The position numbers were made by a program, and so were the translations under genes. DNA of 64,000 bases from Diphasiastrum complanatum. Its lineage: Eukaryota > Streptophyta > Lycopodiopsida > Lycopodiales > Lycopodiaceae. Location: contig CM055111.1 of the NCBI GenBank assembly GCA_029204225.1, positions 26,443,540 through 26,507,539 on the forward strand, given 5' to 3'. The notes beneath the pieces are model-generated. The model was given only the letters and a program-made list of their open reading frames with translations. It ran no database searches and was not told the origin of the DNA. Of the stretch, positions 24,177 to 35,200 are shown in pieces. The first letter of the stretch is position 1. The number at the start of each line of letters is the position of its first letter.

Positions 24177-25285
24177 CTACATCAATTCTCTTTCTTCTTC
24201 GGTCTTCGAATAGTCTTCATTCGTCAGGACCGTTCCTACAAGCATGGGAGTATTTGCTCCTTTGCAACTCAGCATCCCAAAATCTTCTAGGATTTTCTGG
24301 GTATATCTGGACTGATGAAGGTACAATTTACCTCCCTCATAGTCCTTGTCAATCTGTAAGCCAAGATAACATCTGGCTTCTCCCAGGTCTGCAATCTCGA
24401 AATGTTTCGAGATGTCATACTTCACCTCAGCAATAAGCTCTTCACTTTTGTAGAATATCAAAGTGTCGTCCACATACACAACTACAATGATGATCTTCCC
24501 ATCTGTAATCTTATATAAACATTGGAATCAGCCATTAGTGGCTTGAATTCTAAGGATTTCTGGGCTTGATCTTTCTTCTTATACCATTGTCGTGCTGATT
24601 GCTTCAGACCGTATATACTCTTGTGCATTTTGCATGCATAAGTAGGAAGTAAGTTCGAAATGTAGCCTGGAGGTTGATCCATGTAGACTTCCTCATCTAG
24701 CTCGCCATGTAAGAACGATGTATTTTCATCCACGACGTGAATTTTGAGATCATAAGCAGCTGCATATGCAAAGAATAAACGTAGGAACGAATGTTTTACG
24801 ACAGGAGAGAAGGTCTTAGCATAGTCAATACCATATCTCTGAGAAAACTCCTTCACTACAAGTCTTGCTTTATACTTAGAAATATCTCCATTCGGTTCAT
24901 ACTTCAACTTGTATACTCACTTGCATTTTACAATCTTTCGCTTATCTGGTAATGGCTGGAACGTCCATACCTGATTCTTCCTCATGGATTCCATCTCTTC
25001 ATTCATGGCTTGGATCCATTTGTCCTTCTCTGGACATTCATTTGCTTCCTCGAATGTTCGTGGTTCGCCACTGAATCCACAAAACTCTTCTGATGTAGAA
25101 GATGAGCTGCTTGGCACAAACCTTACTGGTGCTCTTCGTTCTCTTGTCGATCTTCTAGGAGATCCTTTAGAAATTGCAATGCTCTTGTCTTTATCTACTC
25201 TGCTAGGTCCGGAACCATTTTGGGTTACAGGTATTGTAGCAGTAGGCTGGCTTGCAAATCTTTCTTCATCTGATTCGTCACTCAA
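24177..25285 (-). pseudogene. Copia reverse transcriptase
   Basis: On the minus strand the region starts near 25,075 with EANECPEKDKWIQAMNEEM and KNQVWTFQPLPDKRKIV, the N-terminal block of copia RT. A stop replaces a Trp-like codon at about 24,914. The frame reopens with KYKARLVVKEFSQRYGIDYA, TFSPVVKHSFLRLF and FLHGELDEEVYMDQPPGY, then YGLKQSARQWY. A frameshift near 24,510 leads into the catalytic VVVYVDDTLIF at 24,465-24,476. The catalytic Asp pair is intact. Upstream residues near 25,150-25,285 are a Ser/Arg-rich linker from integrase. This is the only copia RT core in the window that can be read from start to end. Confidence 0.85.
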
Positions 25286-25289
25286 ATGA

Positions 25290-26300
25290 GGTGCGACTCG
25301 AACATCTTCATTTGAATGTTCATCTTCTGCTCCCTCTAATACAATTGGTAGATCATAGTACTATCTTCCAAGGACTTCATAACTAACAGAATAATCATTG
25401 GTCATCGTTCTGCTCTCATCGAATTTGACGTCTCTGACTGTCTTCACTGTGTTTGTCTCTGGCATATAGACTCTGTAGTATGACGCATGATTGTCATATC
25501 CTAAAAGATATCCTTGTTCTGCTTTCTCATCAAGCTTCTTTCGAAGCTTGTCAGAAACATGTGCATATGCTACACAGCCAAAGATTCAAATATGAGTTAG
25601 ATTGGGTTTTCTACCCCACCATAATTTGTGTGGTGTTGTGTGAGGAACGCCAGATTTTTTTGTCTTGTTCTGAATGTAAGCAGCTGTAGCTACTGCTTCA
25701 ACCCACAACACTCTTGGAGCTTTCGAATAGGCCATCATGCACCTGGTAGCTTCCATTAGAGTCATGTTCTTTCTTTCTACAACACCGTTGTGCTGCGGTG
25801 TGTAAGATGCAGTTTTTCTGTGAATGATTCCACGATCATTACAGAAGTCAGTGAATCAATTTGAGACGTATTCTCCACCTCAATCTGTTCTGATCTGCTT
25901 CACCTTACTCCTTGTGCGTCTTTCTGTCCAATTCACATACTTTGTAAACTTGTCAAATGCTTCTGATTTATTGTGAATAAAATAGACTCTGACAGATTTA
26001 CTGTAATCATCAATAAAAGCTATATAATACTTTGAACCTCCTACTGAGATCACGCTGAAAGGTCCACAGATGTCAGAATGCACTAACTCTAGAATCTTGG
26101 TCATTTTGTAGGAGTCCTTGACAAAAGGAGTATGTGACATCTTACCCTTCAGACATGCATCACAAGTCATCGAACTGGTTGTATTCGAGATGCTCACCCT
26201 TGTAATTGCTCCATGATGGCATGCTTGATATAGTGTCATTGAATTCATATGTCATAGTCTCCTGTGCCATAGAGTATCTGGCGAATCATCATGAATATGA
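25290..26300 (-). pseudogene. Copia integrase
   Basis: On the minus strand the zinc region reads LWHRRL, a TGA, then HMNSMTL and CDACLKGKM. The catalytic core follows with LELVHSDICGPF, YYIAFIDDYSKSVRVYF, QIRTD then a stop and GGEYV. Next are TPQHNGVVERKNMTLMEATR and GCVAYAHVSDKLRKKLDEKA. The D, D, E residues are recognisable. Stops at 26,249, about 25,895 and elsewhere break the frame. In a live element this enzyme inserts the cDNA into chromosomes. Confidence 0.8.
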
Positions 26301-26700
26301 TGCACTTGATTTGCAGGTAGGCATACCTTCAAGTGATACAGGTTGTCTTTTCTTCTACCTTGAGTGATTAGTGTACTGGTACTTGCATCAACAACGTTGC
26401 ATGCTTCATCCGAGAACGTTACACGCATCCATGTGTCAGCTATTCTTGCCACTAATACCAAGTCCTACTGTAGTGTAGGCACGAACAAAACATCTTCGAG
26501 TCGTCTGTCTCTACCATTAGTGTTGAGCCATAGTGAACCAATACCATTCACTTGATATTTTGATCCATCTCCAAGAATGATTAATCTTGATGGATCTACA
26601 CTTTGGAAATCAGACATTATTCATCTTGATGTAACAAAGTGCGAGGTAGCTCCTGAATCAAGAATTACCCCCTGTGTGCTAGGTGTTGATACTGCACACA
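26301..26700 (-). pseudogene. Copia protease
   Basis: The minus strand reads GVILDSGATSHF at about 26,670-26,645, the active site of copia aspartic protease. It is followed by IILGDGSKYQVNGIGS and a C-terminal RIADTWMRVTFSDEACNVV segment. The frame changes at least once and a stop lies near 26,610. The catalytic triplet Asp-Ser-Gly is intact. Confidence 0.7.
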
Positions 26701-26839
26701 TGTCTGCACAGATGTAGGTGGTCAAATTTCCATGATTCGATCTTCCTTCGCCCATCTTTGAGCTCTCTAGCTCCTCAACATAGGACGAACTATTATTGTT
26801 CTCCTATCTGCTTTGAGCTGATTTGTTTCTTGGGTTTTG

Positions 26840-27625
26840 GTGGCAGTCCATGGTTGCATGACCCTTCTTATGACAATGGATACACTCGATTTTCGGATTA
26901 AGCCAACATGAATCGATAGTATGTCCTTCACGTTTCCATCTCATACATGTCTTCTTATCTCCACTCTGTTGTTTCGACCTTCCTTTGTTCTTCCATTTGC
27001 CTTTGCTAGCTCCTTCTGCTTGCTGATCTCGATCCTGCCTTCGATCTGTCTCCCTCTTAGGCTTGAATTGCTTCTTTGTCTTTTCTTTGTTGTTGTAGAG
27101 GGCTTGATCAGAAGCATCCTTCTAATGAAGGTGCTCTCAAGCTTCGACTTCTTCTCGAATCTCGACAACAGCCTTTTCGAGTGTCATAGTAGGATCTTTT
27201 GCTAGTAGTGTTCTAGTTGTCTAGAAGGATCTTGGTAAAGCTCTCAACAGATAAGTAAGCTGCTTCTCTGTTGACACTGCATTTTCTGCTCCAGAATTGT
27301 GTAATGAAAAGAATAGATCTTTCATCTTCCTAATGAAGGAAGTGAGGTCTTTACCATCTCACTGCAGGTTTGTCAGCTGATCTTCGAACAACATTATCTG
27401 ACTACGTAATTTCTTCTGAAATCTTGTGAGTAATGTATCCCACATCTCTTTTGTTTTAGAGATTGTAGCCAGGTCAAGAGCTAGGCTATCCTCGATGGAT
27501 GAAGATAACACGGCTACTACCTTGTCATTCTTCTCCCTCCATTCACGTAGCTCATTGCCTGTTGTTGTAGGCATCTCCTCGGTGCCATCCACCCAAGGAA
27601 ATAATCCTTCTCCCTTTAGTATCAA
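26840..27625 (-). pseudogene. Copia gag with zinc knuckles
   Basis: The minus-strand frame 27,625-27,359 contains ELREWREKNDKVVAVLSS and LATISKTKEMWDTLLTRFQ, typical of copia gag (UBN2-type). A zinc knuckle ECIHCHKKGHATMDCH lies at 26,843-26,884 with all CCHC ligands. A second, just upstream (CMRWKREGHTIDSC near 26,910-26,950), has Trp in place of the second Cys. Stops and frame changes separate the parts. Gag forms the particle that packages the element RNA. Confidence 0.78.
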
Positions 27626-27794
27626 CGAGGTCTTAACTTTTCATGCTAGGAAGTTAGATCCTAATGAATCGAGGATTGTACAGATCTTGGATTGTATGCT
27701 ATTTATTGAAGCCTTTTATATGAATTGTGTTCTCACTTGTTGATGGTTTTTTGTTTGAATGCTTAGCCTCCTGGATCTGGTAGCTTTGCAGCTA

Positions 27795-28659
27795 TGTCAC
27801 GAAACGAAGCGAAGCGAGACGAAACTTGAATGAGCTCTGATATTGACATTGCTAAAGCGAAATAAAATTAATTGCAAATGAAATGAATTCGGATGGATTT
27901 CAGATATGGTCTCTGGTCACTACCTGCTATATCATTCCTACAATCCTCCAAAAAATAGACAGACATTACTGATCTACGTTATAGATTAATACAGCATTCA
28001 ACAAAAATTGAACCAGTGTGCAGAATAGATAAAACAAGTGAATGAGATACACAAGCAATAGCAGACAATAATTCATTCAAGATCAGACAAAATTAAGAGT
28101 GATATGTGCGTAATAGCTATAGTATCATCTATTGATCCTCTTGTTTTTCGAGTGATGTATGACAGTCCACACAGCGCATTGGAATGAGAGAAAATAGTGT
28201 TCTTGCATTAGTAGCGTCTCACTTACTAGCGGACTTCTTGGATCTCTGTAGATCTTGCTTACAAAATTGTCTCGCGCACAGGCGGACTTCTATCTAAACA
28301 ATCTATAACTAATCATGGATTACAAGAGAGGTGGGTTAGGCACGTCCTAACGCTCTTCTGTTGACGTCATCATATCAGATCAAGGTTTTTGTACTTCATG
28401 GTACTTGCATGATCTTCCTAATCCTTGGAGCATGAAGGTCAAAAAGTATCGCGAAAGATTTTTGTGTTGCTTCGAGTCGTTTGACTTTCATGTCGTCTGA
28501 CTTTCTCCTATTGTATCACGAACACTTTTCTTTCATGAATATTTCGCGTTTGTGTCTTTTCGTCAAAATGTTCGCGAACATTTTTGCTTCATGTCTTTTT
28601 GTCAAACTGAGGGTTGAAAACTAACAAAGCTTTGGAAACAGAAACGTTTTGTTTCTTCA
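27795..28659 (-). repeat. Copia 5' LTR (shorter copy)
   Basis: Begins TGAAGAAACAAAACG on the minus strand at 28,659 and pairs with 22,570-23,513. It lacks an 86-base block at the position of 28,293. The inner end is uncertain: a TATCAGAGC sequence like part of the Met-tRNA primer-binding site lies at 27,834-27,842, but similarity to the other LTR continues about 40 bases past it. Confidence 0.72.
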
Positions 28660-29657
28660 AACGTGGCGAGTTGGTAGAATCTTACTTGGTTATTTCAGAC
28701 AGTCTTTGAAACTATGTTTTCTAACACAGTCAGGAGATTCGGCATGGTGCTTTTTTTTTACCATACAATCAACCATAAAGTGGCCTAGGTCACCGCTAAT
28801 GAAGCATCTGTTGTTCATCGGCCCTTGTTGAATTGCATAGCCATCTTGGATGGCTAGGATTTCTGGATTTTTTGGATGGTGTTCATGATAAGACAAGGAT
28901 TGTCCAGAGTTGGATGGTTGTTCTTCATATCTTTGTATGGAATTGGCTTGAATAGGTCGATAGGAAAGGCAATCATTAACCAGATGTGTAGTCCGGCAGT
29001 GTGGGCACAAGATATTTCGTCATCTATAAGGTACTTGTGCAGGGGGTAGCTGACCAGGCATATGGCTTTGGATAGACGTCAAGGTGTCTCGAAACTCCTT
29101 AGTGAGTTTCTCTATTTGCATTTGGTGTTGCTAGTTAAGCAAGTCCATTTGTGATTTTCAAAGCTGATCTCGGGTATCCTCGTTCAGCTTCAATTCATAG
29201 ACAGTAGTACGATGTGCTTTCCGTTTCCTAGATTCGTCAACATCGGATCCTTCGTCTTCCTCTCGGATGGCCTCAAACATGACTAACTTTAAGCTTGTAT
29301 ATTTGTCATTAGATCTAAGCTCACGTCTAATCCATCTTCAAAGTCCGACTAAAAACCAGATGATGAGCATCTGTTCGGTGGATTGTTCTTGTACTTGGCC
29401 TTTTAAGCACTTGAAACGCTCGATATTGTCTCGTACGTGTTCATCTTTTGCCATCTTGATGTTACTCAATTTGACAAAATGACTCTCTATCAAACAAAAG
29501 GGCTTGAAACGTTTGATAAATGATTCTTCCAATATAGACCAGTCTAGCTTATTGTCACGATCTAGCTATCAAATGGATTTGTGGATGGTTCATGTACTTG
29601 TGATTGCATTCGGTAGAACCTATGACGTCTGATTTGTTCAGCTGTAGGAGACACCAT
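28660..29657 (-). pseudogene. Gypsy gag (Tat-like), interrupted by copia
   Basis: Read on the minus strand, the likely start is ATG at 29,657-29,655 (MVSPTAEQIRRHRFYRMQ). The capsid part has MEESFIKRFKPFCLIE, NIKMAKDEHVRDNIERFKCL and LIIWFLVGL then a stop. This matches the gag at the start of the window (WFLSGLP, then RELK, then an EEDE-type acidic linker). Zinc knuckles follow: CPHCRTTHLVNDC near 29,005-28,968 and CFISGDLGHFMVDC near 28,810-28,770, the latter with a modified spacing. The frame is cut at 28,659 by the copia insertion. Stops at several points make it a pseudogene. Confidence 0.72.
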
Positions 29658-30894
29658 GTCAGATGGATAATTGTTTCTGGTATGAAGATCAATATGGTGT
29701 GCCATTGGATAAGATCTTCTTTTTTGTTTTTGTATGTTTGTTGTTGTTTTTGGGTTTTGAGTTTTTTTTTTGTTTGTTTGAAAAATCAGTTATTGGATTA
29801 GTTCATGGGGAGAAGGCTCGGGCGAGGTCATGTCTAGGGACTCGGGCGAAGAGGTAAAAGGTTGAGCAGTCGGTCGAGATTTGAGAGGAGAGCATGGGCG
29901 GACTCAGTTGAGAGTTGAAGAGGAGAGCGTGGGCGGGCTCGATCGAGAGGAGAGAGAGCATGGGCGGCGGTCGAGAGTTGAAGAGGAGAGCCTGGGTGGG
30001 CTCGGTCGAGAGTTGAAGAGGAGAGCAGTTGGTCAAGATCTGAGAGAAGAGCATGGGCGGGGTCGATCGAGAGTTGAAGAGGAGAGCAGTCGGTCGAGAT
30101 CTGAGAGGAGAAGGCTCGGTTGAGATGGTGAAGAGGAAGGACTCGGACGAGTTTGTGAAGGAGAAGGCTCGGGCGTTTGGAGCGTGAGGGTTGGGCAAGA
30201 GCATGAGGACTTGGGCAGGTGTTTGATGCTTGGATTTCATTCAGAGAGAGAGGCGGAGGGCGTGGCTTTGGCAGGTGCGGCTCTGTCTGCTAGGGAGATG
30301 GTAATGAATGTGTGTAGGGGCTGTGTCAGAATCTAAGAAGGAGAGCAGACCAAATGCAAGCAGAGGGAGCTCGATCGAAGCAGGAGTGTGAGGGCTTGTT
30401 TGTAGGGCTCATTTGTGTGCAAATGTGGTATGCAGGTCATGGGATTGTAAAGTGTTGTGGTGATCGTTTGTAGGAGGCATGTAGGAGGTAGTAGGATGTG
30501 GGTGCAGGAGTTGAAGTGGTGTGTGCGGTCAGAAGCGTAGGAAGGGACGGCTTTGTCAAACGTTGCTGAGTTGATGGACATGAGTGTGCAGGGATGAAGC
30601 AAATGGAGGATCATGAAGAGGCAAACAAAGATAATCAGCAGCGAGACGTGTAGCTGGATAGGTATGGATGAATGGGCAGGAACAGGGATGAATCAAAGCA
30701 AGAAGAGGCTGGACAGGGATGTATAGTTGTGTGCAGGGACAGGGATATGAAACAGGGATTGAACACGATAAAAAAAGAACAATGGGCATGAATGAATGGA
30801 GCAGGAATGAACAGGAGGAACAGGGATCGGTTGACAATGATGAACAGCAGGGCAGAACAGGGATGGATGAATGTGATGTGTCTGAGTTCAAGTG
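29658..30894 (-). other. Leader of the gag-bearing gypsy element, repeat-rich
   Basis: This lies between the 5' LTR repeat and gag. The inner part (29,853-30,180) is an imperfect tandem array. Near 30,640-30,880 the motif ACAGGGAT recurs. No recognisable primer-binding site directly follows the LTR end. Open frames here are products of the biased composition. Confidence 0.5.
29853..30180. repeat. Imperfect tandem array of a purine-rich unit
   Basis: The units resemble GGGCGGGCTCGGTCGAGAG followed by TTGAAGAGGAGAGC, roughly 33-40 bases long, with five or six recognisable copies that vary in length. It lies upstream of the gag start in the gypsy leader, where plant Tat-like elements often carry tandem repeats. 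Confidence 0.65.
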
Positions 30895-31653
30895 GACAGA
30901 TTCGATTCTTTAGAATATATTAGAATCTGCTATAGCTTCTGCTTCTTCTTTTTTCTCTAGTTTACAAACTATGTTTCTTGCTCTCCTGTCAGTAGAGACT
31001 GTGGGCATATTCTTGATGTTTACGTTCTTGTTTTAGGCCCAGATTAGGCAGACGGGACAAATCTTCGTTATAGCAAAGTCCTACTCAATCCGGATGGGTC
31101 TCTCTTGAACTGAATGCAAATGCATAAACAGCCAATCATACATGCCAAAGTGTTCAATCATAAAATCAATGTGCAGATCCGTTGTATAATGAAATCCTAT
31201 CTCTAACTACTACAAATCGAAATGGACAGCTTCTTGAAATCTGAATACTAAACTAGCATACACATTACAAATGCAAGAACAAGCAAGAAACTAAACTAAC
31301 TATACTAGACAGCAGAGAGCCCAACACACATTTCTTGATTCTTGGACTACCAGAACATCAAGAATAGGACTCTCATAAGATTTGCAAGAATAAAAACCAC
31401 AAACCCAGCCAAGATGATTTACCAAAATGCTGATTCCTACATTAATCCACAAAAAGCAAAAATTCTAATCCACTCTACTTTAATCCACAACCACACACAA
31501 AGGGAATGGAAGGACAAGATCATTAATGCATCACTCAAGAAACAAGAATGATCAGGGAGCTCAAGAATGCATCAAACTCATGGAAAGCTATTCTCATTTC
31601 AGCATGGAGTAGATACATTTACAACAAGCTCCCTTCTACAAAGGGGAAGCCTC
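30895..31653 (-). repeat. Truncated gypsy 5' LTR
   Basis: Direct repeat of 19,375-20,155. Landmarks include GACAGATTCGATTCT, AGACTGTGGGCATATTCTTG and CATTTCAGCATGGAGTAG. It stops abruptly at AAGCCTC where a copia LTR (TGTAC...) starts at 31,654, while the partner copy continues. The copia insertion therefore cut this LTR. Confidence 0.65.
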
Positions 31654-32431
31654 TGTACTTTTAGTACATCAGAGCTTATCAACGCAGTAGAATATCCAAT
31701 GTAAGCTTTGTAGGCCCAAAAGGAGCTATTAGCCTTAAAGAACGAGGCGATTTTCTCTTTAGGCCCTCCAAATTACTTAAATAAGGATAATAGGCCAACA
31801 AGGGCCCAAACACACTTCATAAGACTTAACAAGAGCTAACTATCCTCTAAGATAGTTATGTTTAGTTAAGTTAGGAGATTGCCTATAAATAGAAAAGAGA
31901 CATCACTTTTGAAATCTTTTGGCTCATTTGCAATTGAGAGAGCTAGGAGCTCCATCTCCTCTTCCTCCTTTGTGAATGTGAGCCTTGAGACCTTGATCTT
32001 GTTAGGTCTCATGTGCCCCATCACATGAATCCATGTACTCCTCACTCTCCATTATGGAATCCATCTCCTTTTGAGCTTCACTATGAGCTTTGTGGTAGCT
32101 TGTGGTTATTGCTCATCTTTGGTTCTCTTCAACATAGGATGGTGGTTGCCTCCTTAATCTAGCTTGCTTGGTTTGGATTGAGAGGTATGGCACATGATAG
32201 ATAGCTTGTGTTCTTGCCTTGCAAGAGGAAATAGTCTAAAATGATCGGACCCCATTGATTGCCCCCCTACATCATGATTGGACCCCTTGATTTGCACCTC
32301 TCATCATGATTGGACCTCATGATCTTCACCTCACAATTTGATTGGGCCTCATGTTGTGCACCACTAAACATGATTGGTCCACATTTAATGCATCTCTTAA
32401 AGTGATTGGCCTTGTGATTCTATTCTTCACA
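31654..32431 (-). repeat. Copia 3' LTR
   Basis: Read on the minus strand it begins TGTGAAGAATAGAATC at 32,431 directly after a polypurine tract and ends AAAAGTACA at 31,654. It includes several GATTGG/CCAATC motifs (32,240-32,410) and a TATA-like CTATTTATAG near 31,885. TG...CA ends with an adjacent purine tract support the call. A plus-strand TATAAATAG reading of the same site leaves the orientation supported mainly by the coding strand. Confidence 0.6.
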
Positions 32432-32442
32432 CTCCTCCTCAA
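32432..32442 (-). promoter_or_regulatory. Copia polypurine tract
   Basis: The minus strand reads TTTGAGGAGGAG immediately before the TGTGAAG start of the LTR, the expected plus-strand primer. Confidence 0.6.
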
Positions 32443-32639
32443 AAACTAGCTTGATGAGAAACTAGATCAAACAAAAAACTTGAAATACTTCTTGAGTGGA
32501 TCCTTTTGCATGGATATGATGTGAAGACCAACCAATAGACTTGTAGTAGTAGAAAATTCAAAGATCCACCTTCTTGAAAATAGCTGCACCATAATGAGAG
32601 AAACCTGAGGCCTTCATGGCTCATAATGACCATGAAGAT

Positions 32640-33850
32640 CGAGATCACGAGATAGGCACAAATGTTGATTGCCAAGATTTTGGATACTAGCTTGACTAGT
32701 CCATAAACTATGAACTTTTTGCATGATAGATCTAATCTTGAAATCGATAGCAATCTTGAACTAATTGAGACTACATACTTGATCAAGGATATAAGTTTCC
32801 TTTGTGGATAATTCACTTAATCTCTTGAGAAGTTTACAAATTGCCTCAAAAAAGACACAATTTTCCACACTATGAATGACTATCTCGTTCTTGCTCTTAC
32901 AAGATCCAAGAGCATACATTTGATGACCAACCACTTGCTTTCTAAATGATTTAGAACCAGATCTAATCCACTAATGACATGAGATATGTCTATACAAGAG
33001 GCATCATACAAAACTAGCATTGCCTCACTCCATCTTTGAGATGTATTGGCCTAGTTGGTTAACTTGGCATCCAAAGTTTCTTTGGTCCCAAGTTCGAGCC
33101 TCCCTTGAAAACCAAGAAGCATCTTTGAGATGTAGAAATCTCATCAAAGCAAGATGGTACATCAAATGATAGAAGGAAAGCAAAAGTGGATGTGTTGGAG
33201 TAGATACCACCTGAAAATTTCTACTCTTTCCCATGAAATGTGAGCTACAAAGACTCGTCCTTGCCTCTGGAAAGTTTCCTTGCCACCATCAGTTGGGATG
33301 ACTCCTCCTCAAGCGTGGTCTCTCTCCATCACGCACTTGGAGTGTTGGTAGATATAAGGATCCTACCATCATTCACTTGGATTGTTGGTAGATATAAGAA
33401 TACATCATCCTCTTTATAGAGATGAGATTTTTCTTACTCCTTACATGCAAAGGAATATTGAAGCATGTGGATCTAAAGATCCCGAAAGTATCAACTATTG
33501 CAATCTTCCTATCAAGCACCATTGATAAGAGATACATCCAATTGAAGTCTTCAATGAAAGAGTCACATGAAAAAATACCATCTTTGCTTCTACTTGATGA
33601 AACAAGATCATTCAAATGAACAAGATGAAAAAATTGATGAGAAGTAAAACACCTTGGCAATAACTCTCCAAGTGCTTTCGCCAAAGCACCATCTTCATGA
33701 GCCTTACCATCATGGATAGATTGAGGCAATCCAAATGCCTTGTCCTCCTTGAGATGATCCAAGCTCCTCTTGACCATTCTTCCACAAGGATTAGCTTCCA
33801 ATTTGAAAAGCTTTCCACATCTAGGACCTCTTGCTACCACTTCACCATCT
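32640..33850 (-). pseudogene. Copia integrase and RNase H remnants
   Basis: The minus-strand frame 33,840-33,373 starts VARGPRCGKLFKLEANPC and later has LVHLNDLV and SFIEDFNWMYLL. These loosely match the LVHSDLCGP and FIDDFSRMTWVYLL blocks of copia integrase. Near 32,930-32,700 the sequence reads MYALGSCKSKNEIVIHSVEN and CKLLKRLSEL, aligning with the RNase H pattern (KKQ-alSsaE then vWLrriL). Both are heavily mutated. No YVDD or other RT block lies between them. Confidence 0.4.
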
Positions 33851-34145
33851 CTTAATCAAGCAAGCATCTTTTCCAAAGTCAACTTGAAACCCATTATCAA
33901 GCATTTGACCAACACTAATGAGATTCATGGTGAGTTTAGGCACAAAAAGGACATCATGAAGAGTCATAGTGGATCCAACACCAATTGGTACACTGCCAAT
34001 TCCTTCTATCTTGCATCTACTATCATTAGGAATGGAGATGAACTTTCTAGATCCATTGTAAGGTGCAAAATGAGCGAAAAATTTTCTTGAACTAGTCATA
34101 TGAGAACTAGCTCCACTATCTATCCACCATGCATTTCAATCTTCA
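33842..34145 (-). pseudogene. Copia protease
   Basis: On the minus strand, just upstream of the frame 34,099-33,842, the sequence reads WWIDSGASSHMTSSRKFF, the copia protease active site with Asp-Ser-Gly intact. The C-terminal half follows with IEGIGSVPIG, LHDVLFVPKLTMNLISVGQM and a FGKDACLIK end. This is the normal length and order for a copia protease. It is fused in one frame to the downstream LISVGQ block and is the best-preserved part of this element. Confidence 0.78.
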
Positions 34146-34599
34146 AAACTAGAAGAAGAGTATATTGACATCATGAGAGATTCTTCCTCATAACTCCCTT
34201 CTACCTCACCTTCACTCTCTTTAGTAACATTAGCTTGCTTGAATAACTTTTTCTTCTTGAAACAAATAGAAGCAAAATGCTCCTTCTTACCACAAAAGAA
34301 GCACTTCTTGTTGGATTTGCAACTTATTGATGGTTGTGATGAATCCTCATCACTCTCCTCCTTGGATTTGTCCTCTTGAAATGTTGATGTTGCTCTTTGT
34401 CCCTTCTCTTGGCTTGTCCTTTGAGAAGAATGCTTTCTCCTCTCCACCATCCTTCAAAGAAAGTTGATTGCTCCTCAGTAGCTTGTTCTCTTGCCTACAC
34501 TCTTAAAAAATGAGAACTCCTTGTAGTGCCTCCAAGCTTGGAAGCTCCTCCTTGATTGCATATGATTGTAAAATATTGTCAAATTCATCTCTCAATCCA
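34146..34599 (-). pseudogene. Copia gag C-terminal part with zinc knuckle
   Basis: The minus-strand frame 34,450-34,136 has Lys/Glu/Ser-rich sequence, then KKCFFCGKKEHFASICF, a complete CCHC zinc knuckle, then an acidic stretch. This is the usual C-terminal part of copia gag just before the protease. The N-terminal gag is lost or unreadable toward 34,599, where the neighbouring gypsy LTR starts. Confidence 0.7.
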
Positions 34600-35116
34600 T
34601 GTTGTGGGTATTTCCTGTACATAAATAAATGAGTGGATCCCACCACTAAAATTACTATTGGCTAAGCCACCTAATGGGCCCCACCATACATTTAGGACCA
34701 ATAAGTGTGAGGGCACCGGCTTCCTGTGTGTATAAGCCCGACCCGAAGAGCATTTAATGTAGTTTCCTAGTTAGGAATAGACTTGGGAGGCAACTCTTAT
34801 GTTGTACCTTCACAGTAAATAAACAAATAATAAGGTGCTTATCTTAAGGCACATGGTTTGCAAGTGGGCCTTGCCAAAGTCAACACTAGATGCCAAAACC
34901 AAAACTCACATGTTTAGGTGTGTGTTGAAAGCCAAACTTCAAGCACCATTAGATTTAGAGAAAAATAGATGAAGGGTGAGGATTGCTATCATTGCCCTTG
35001 AGAAAGGACCAATGAAGAACAAGGAGGCCTTCCCTTCTCAACCATATAAGGGGGCCATTTTCCTTGTATTGTATCTTCTATTTTCTATTCTAATAAAACT
35101 TTGCATATTCACCAAA

Positions 35117-35200
<84 letters not shown>

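Larger units (their letters stand above)
22570..28659 (-). mobile_element. Ty1/copia retrotransposon with two LTRs, inactivated
   Basis: On the minus strand the order is LTR (27,795-28,659), gag with zinc knuckles, protease, integrase, RT, RNase H, polypurine tract, LTR (about 22,570-23,513). This is the copia order with integrase before RT. Both LTRs start TGAAGAAACAAAACG and share most of their length. Coding is recognisable end to end but carries several stops (for example at about 25,895 in integrase) and frameshifts (near 24,510). It lies inside the gag of the gypsy element around it, so it is younger than that element. A 5-bp target duplication could not be seen. Confidence 0.85.
19375..31653 (-). 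mobile_element. Gag-bearing gypsy element, apparently without pol, split by a copia insertion
   Basis: Two direct repeats at 19,375-20,524 and 30,895-31,653 look like the 3' and 5' LTRs of one minus-strand element. A polypurine tract sits at the inner edge of the first, and gag lies downstream of the second. The copia element at about 22,570-28,659 splits the interior. Leaving that out, the internal region is about 4.3 kb. It shows a leader and a gag with zinc knuckles, but no protease, RT or integrase motif. This is the layout of a non-autonomous gag-only (TR-GAG or LARD-like) element. It sits inside the integrase fragment at 18.8-19.4 kb. The 5' LTR is truncated by another copia element at 31,654. 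Confidence 0.5.
31654..34599 (-). mobile_element. Copia element fragment, strongly degraded
   Basis: On the minus strand from 34,450 downward the order is gag zinc knuckle, protease, weak integrase, weak RNase H, polypurine tract, 3' LTR. The 5' LTR is missing: the element ends where a gypsy LTR begins at 34,600. No RT catalytic motif was found between integrase and RNase H remnants. Its 3' LTR cuts the gypsy LTR at 31,653, so it inserted later than that element. Confidence 0.65.
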
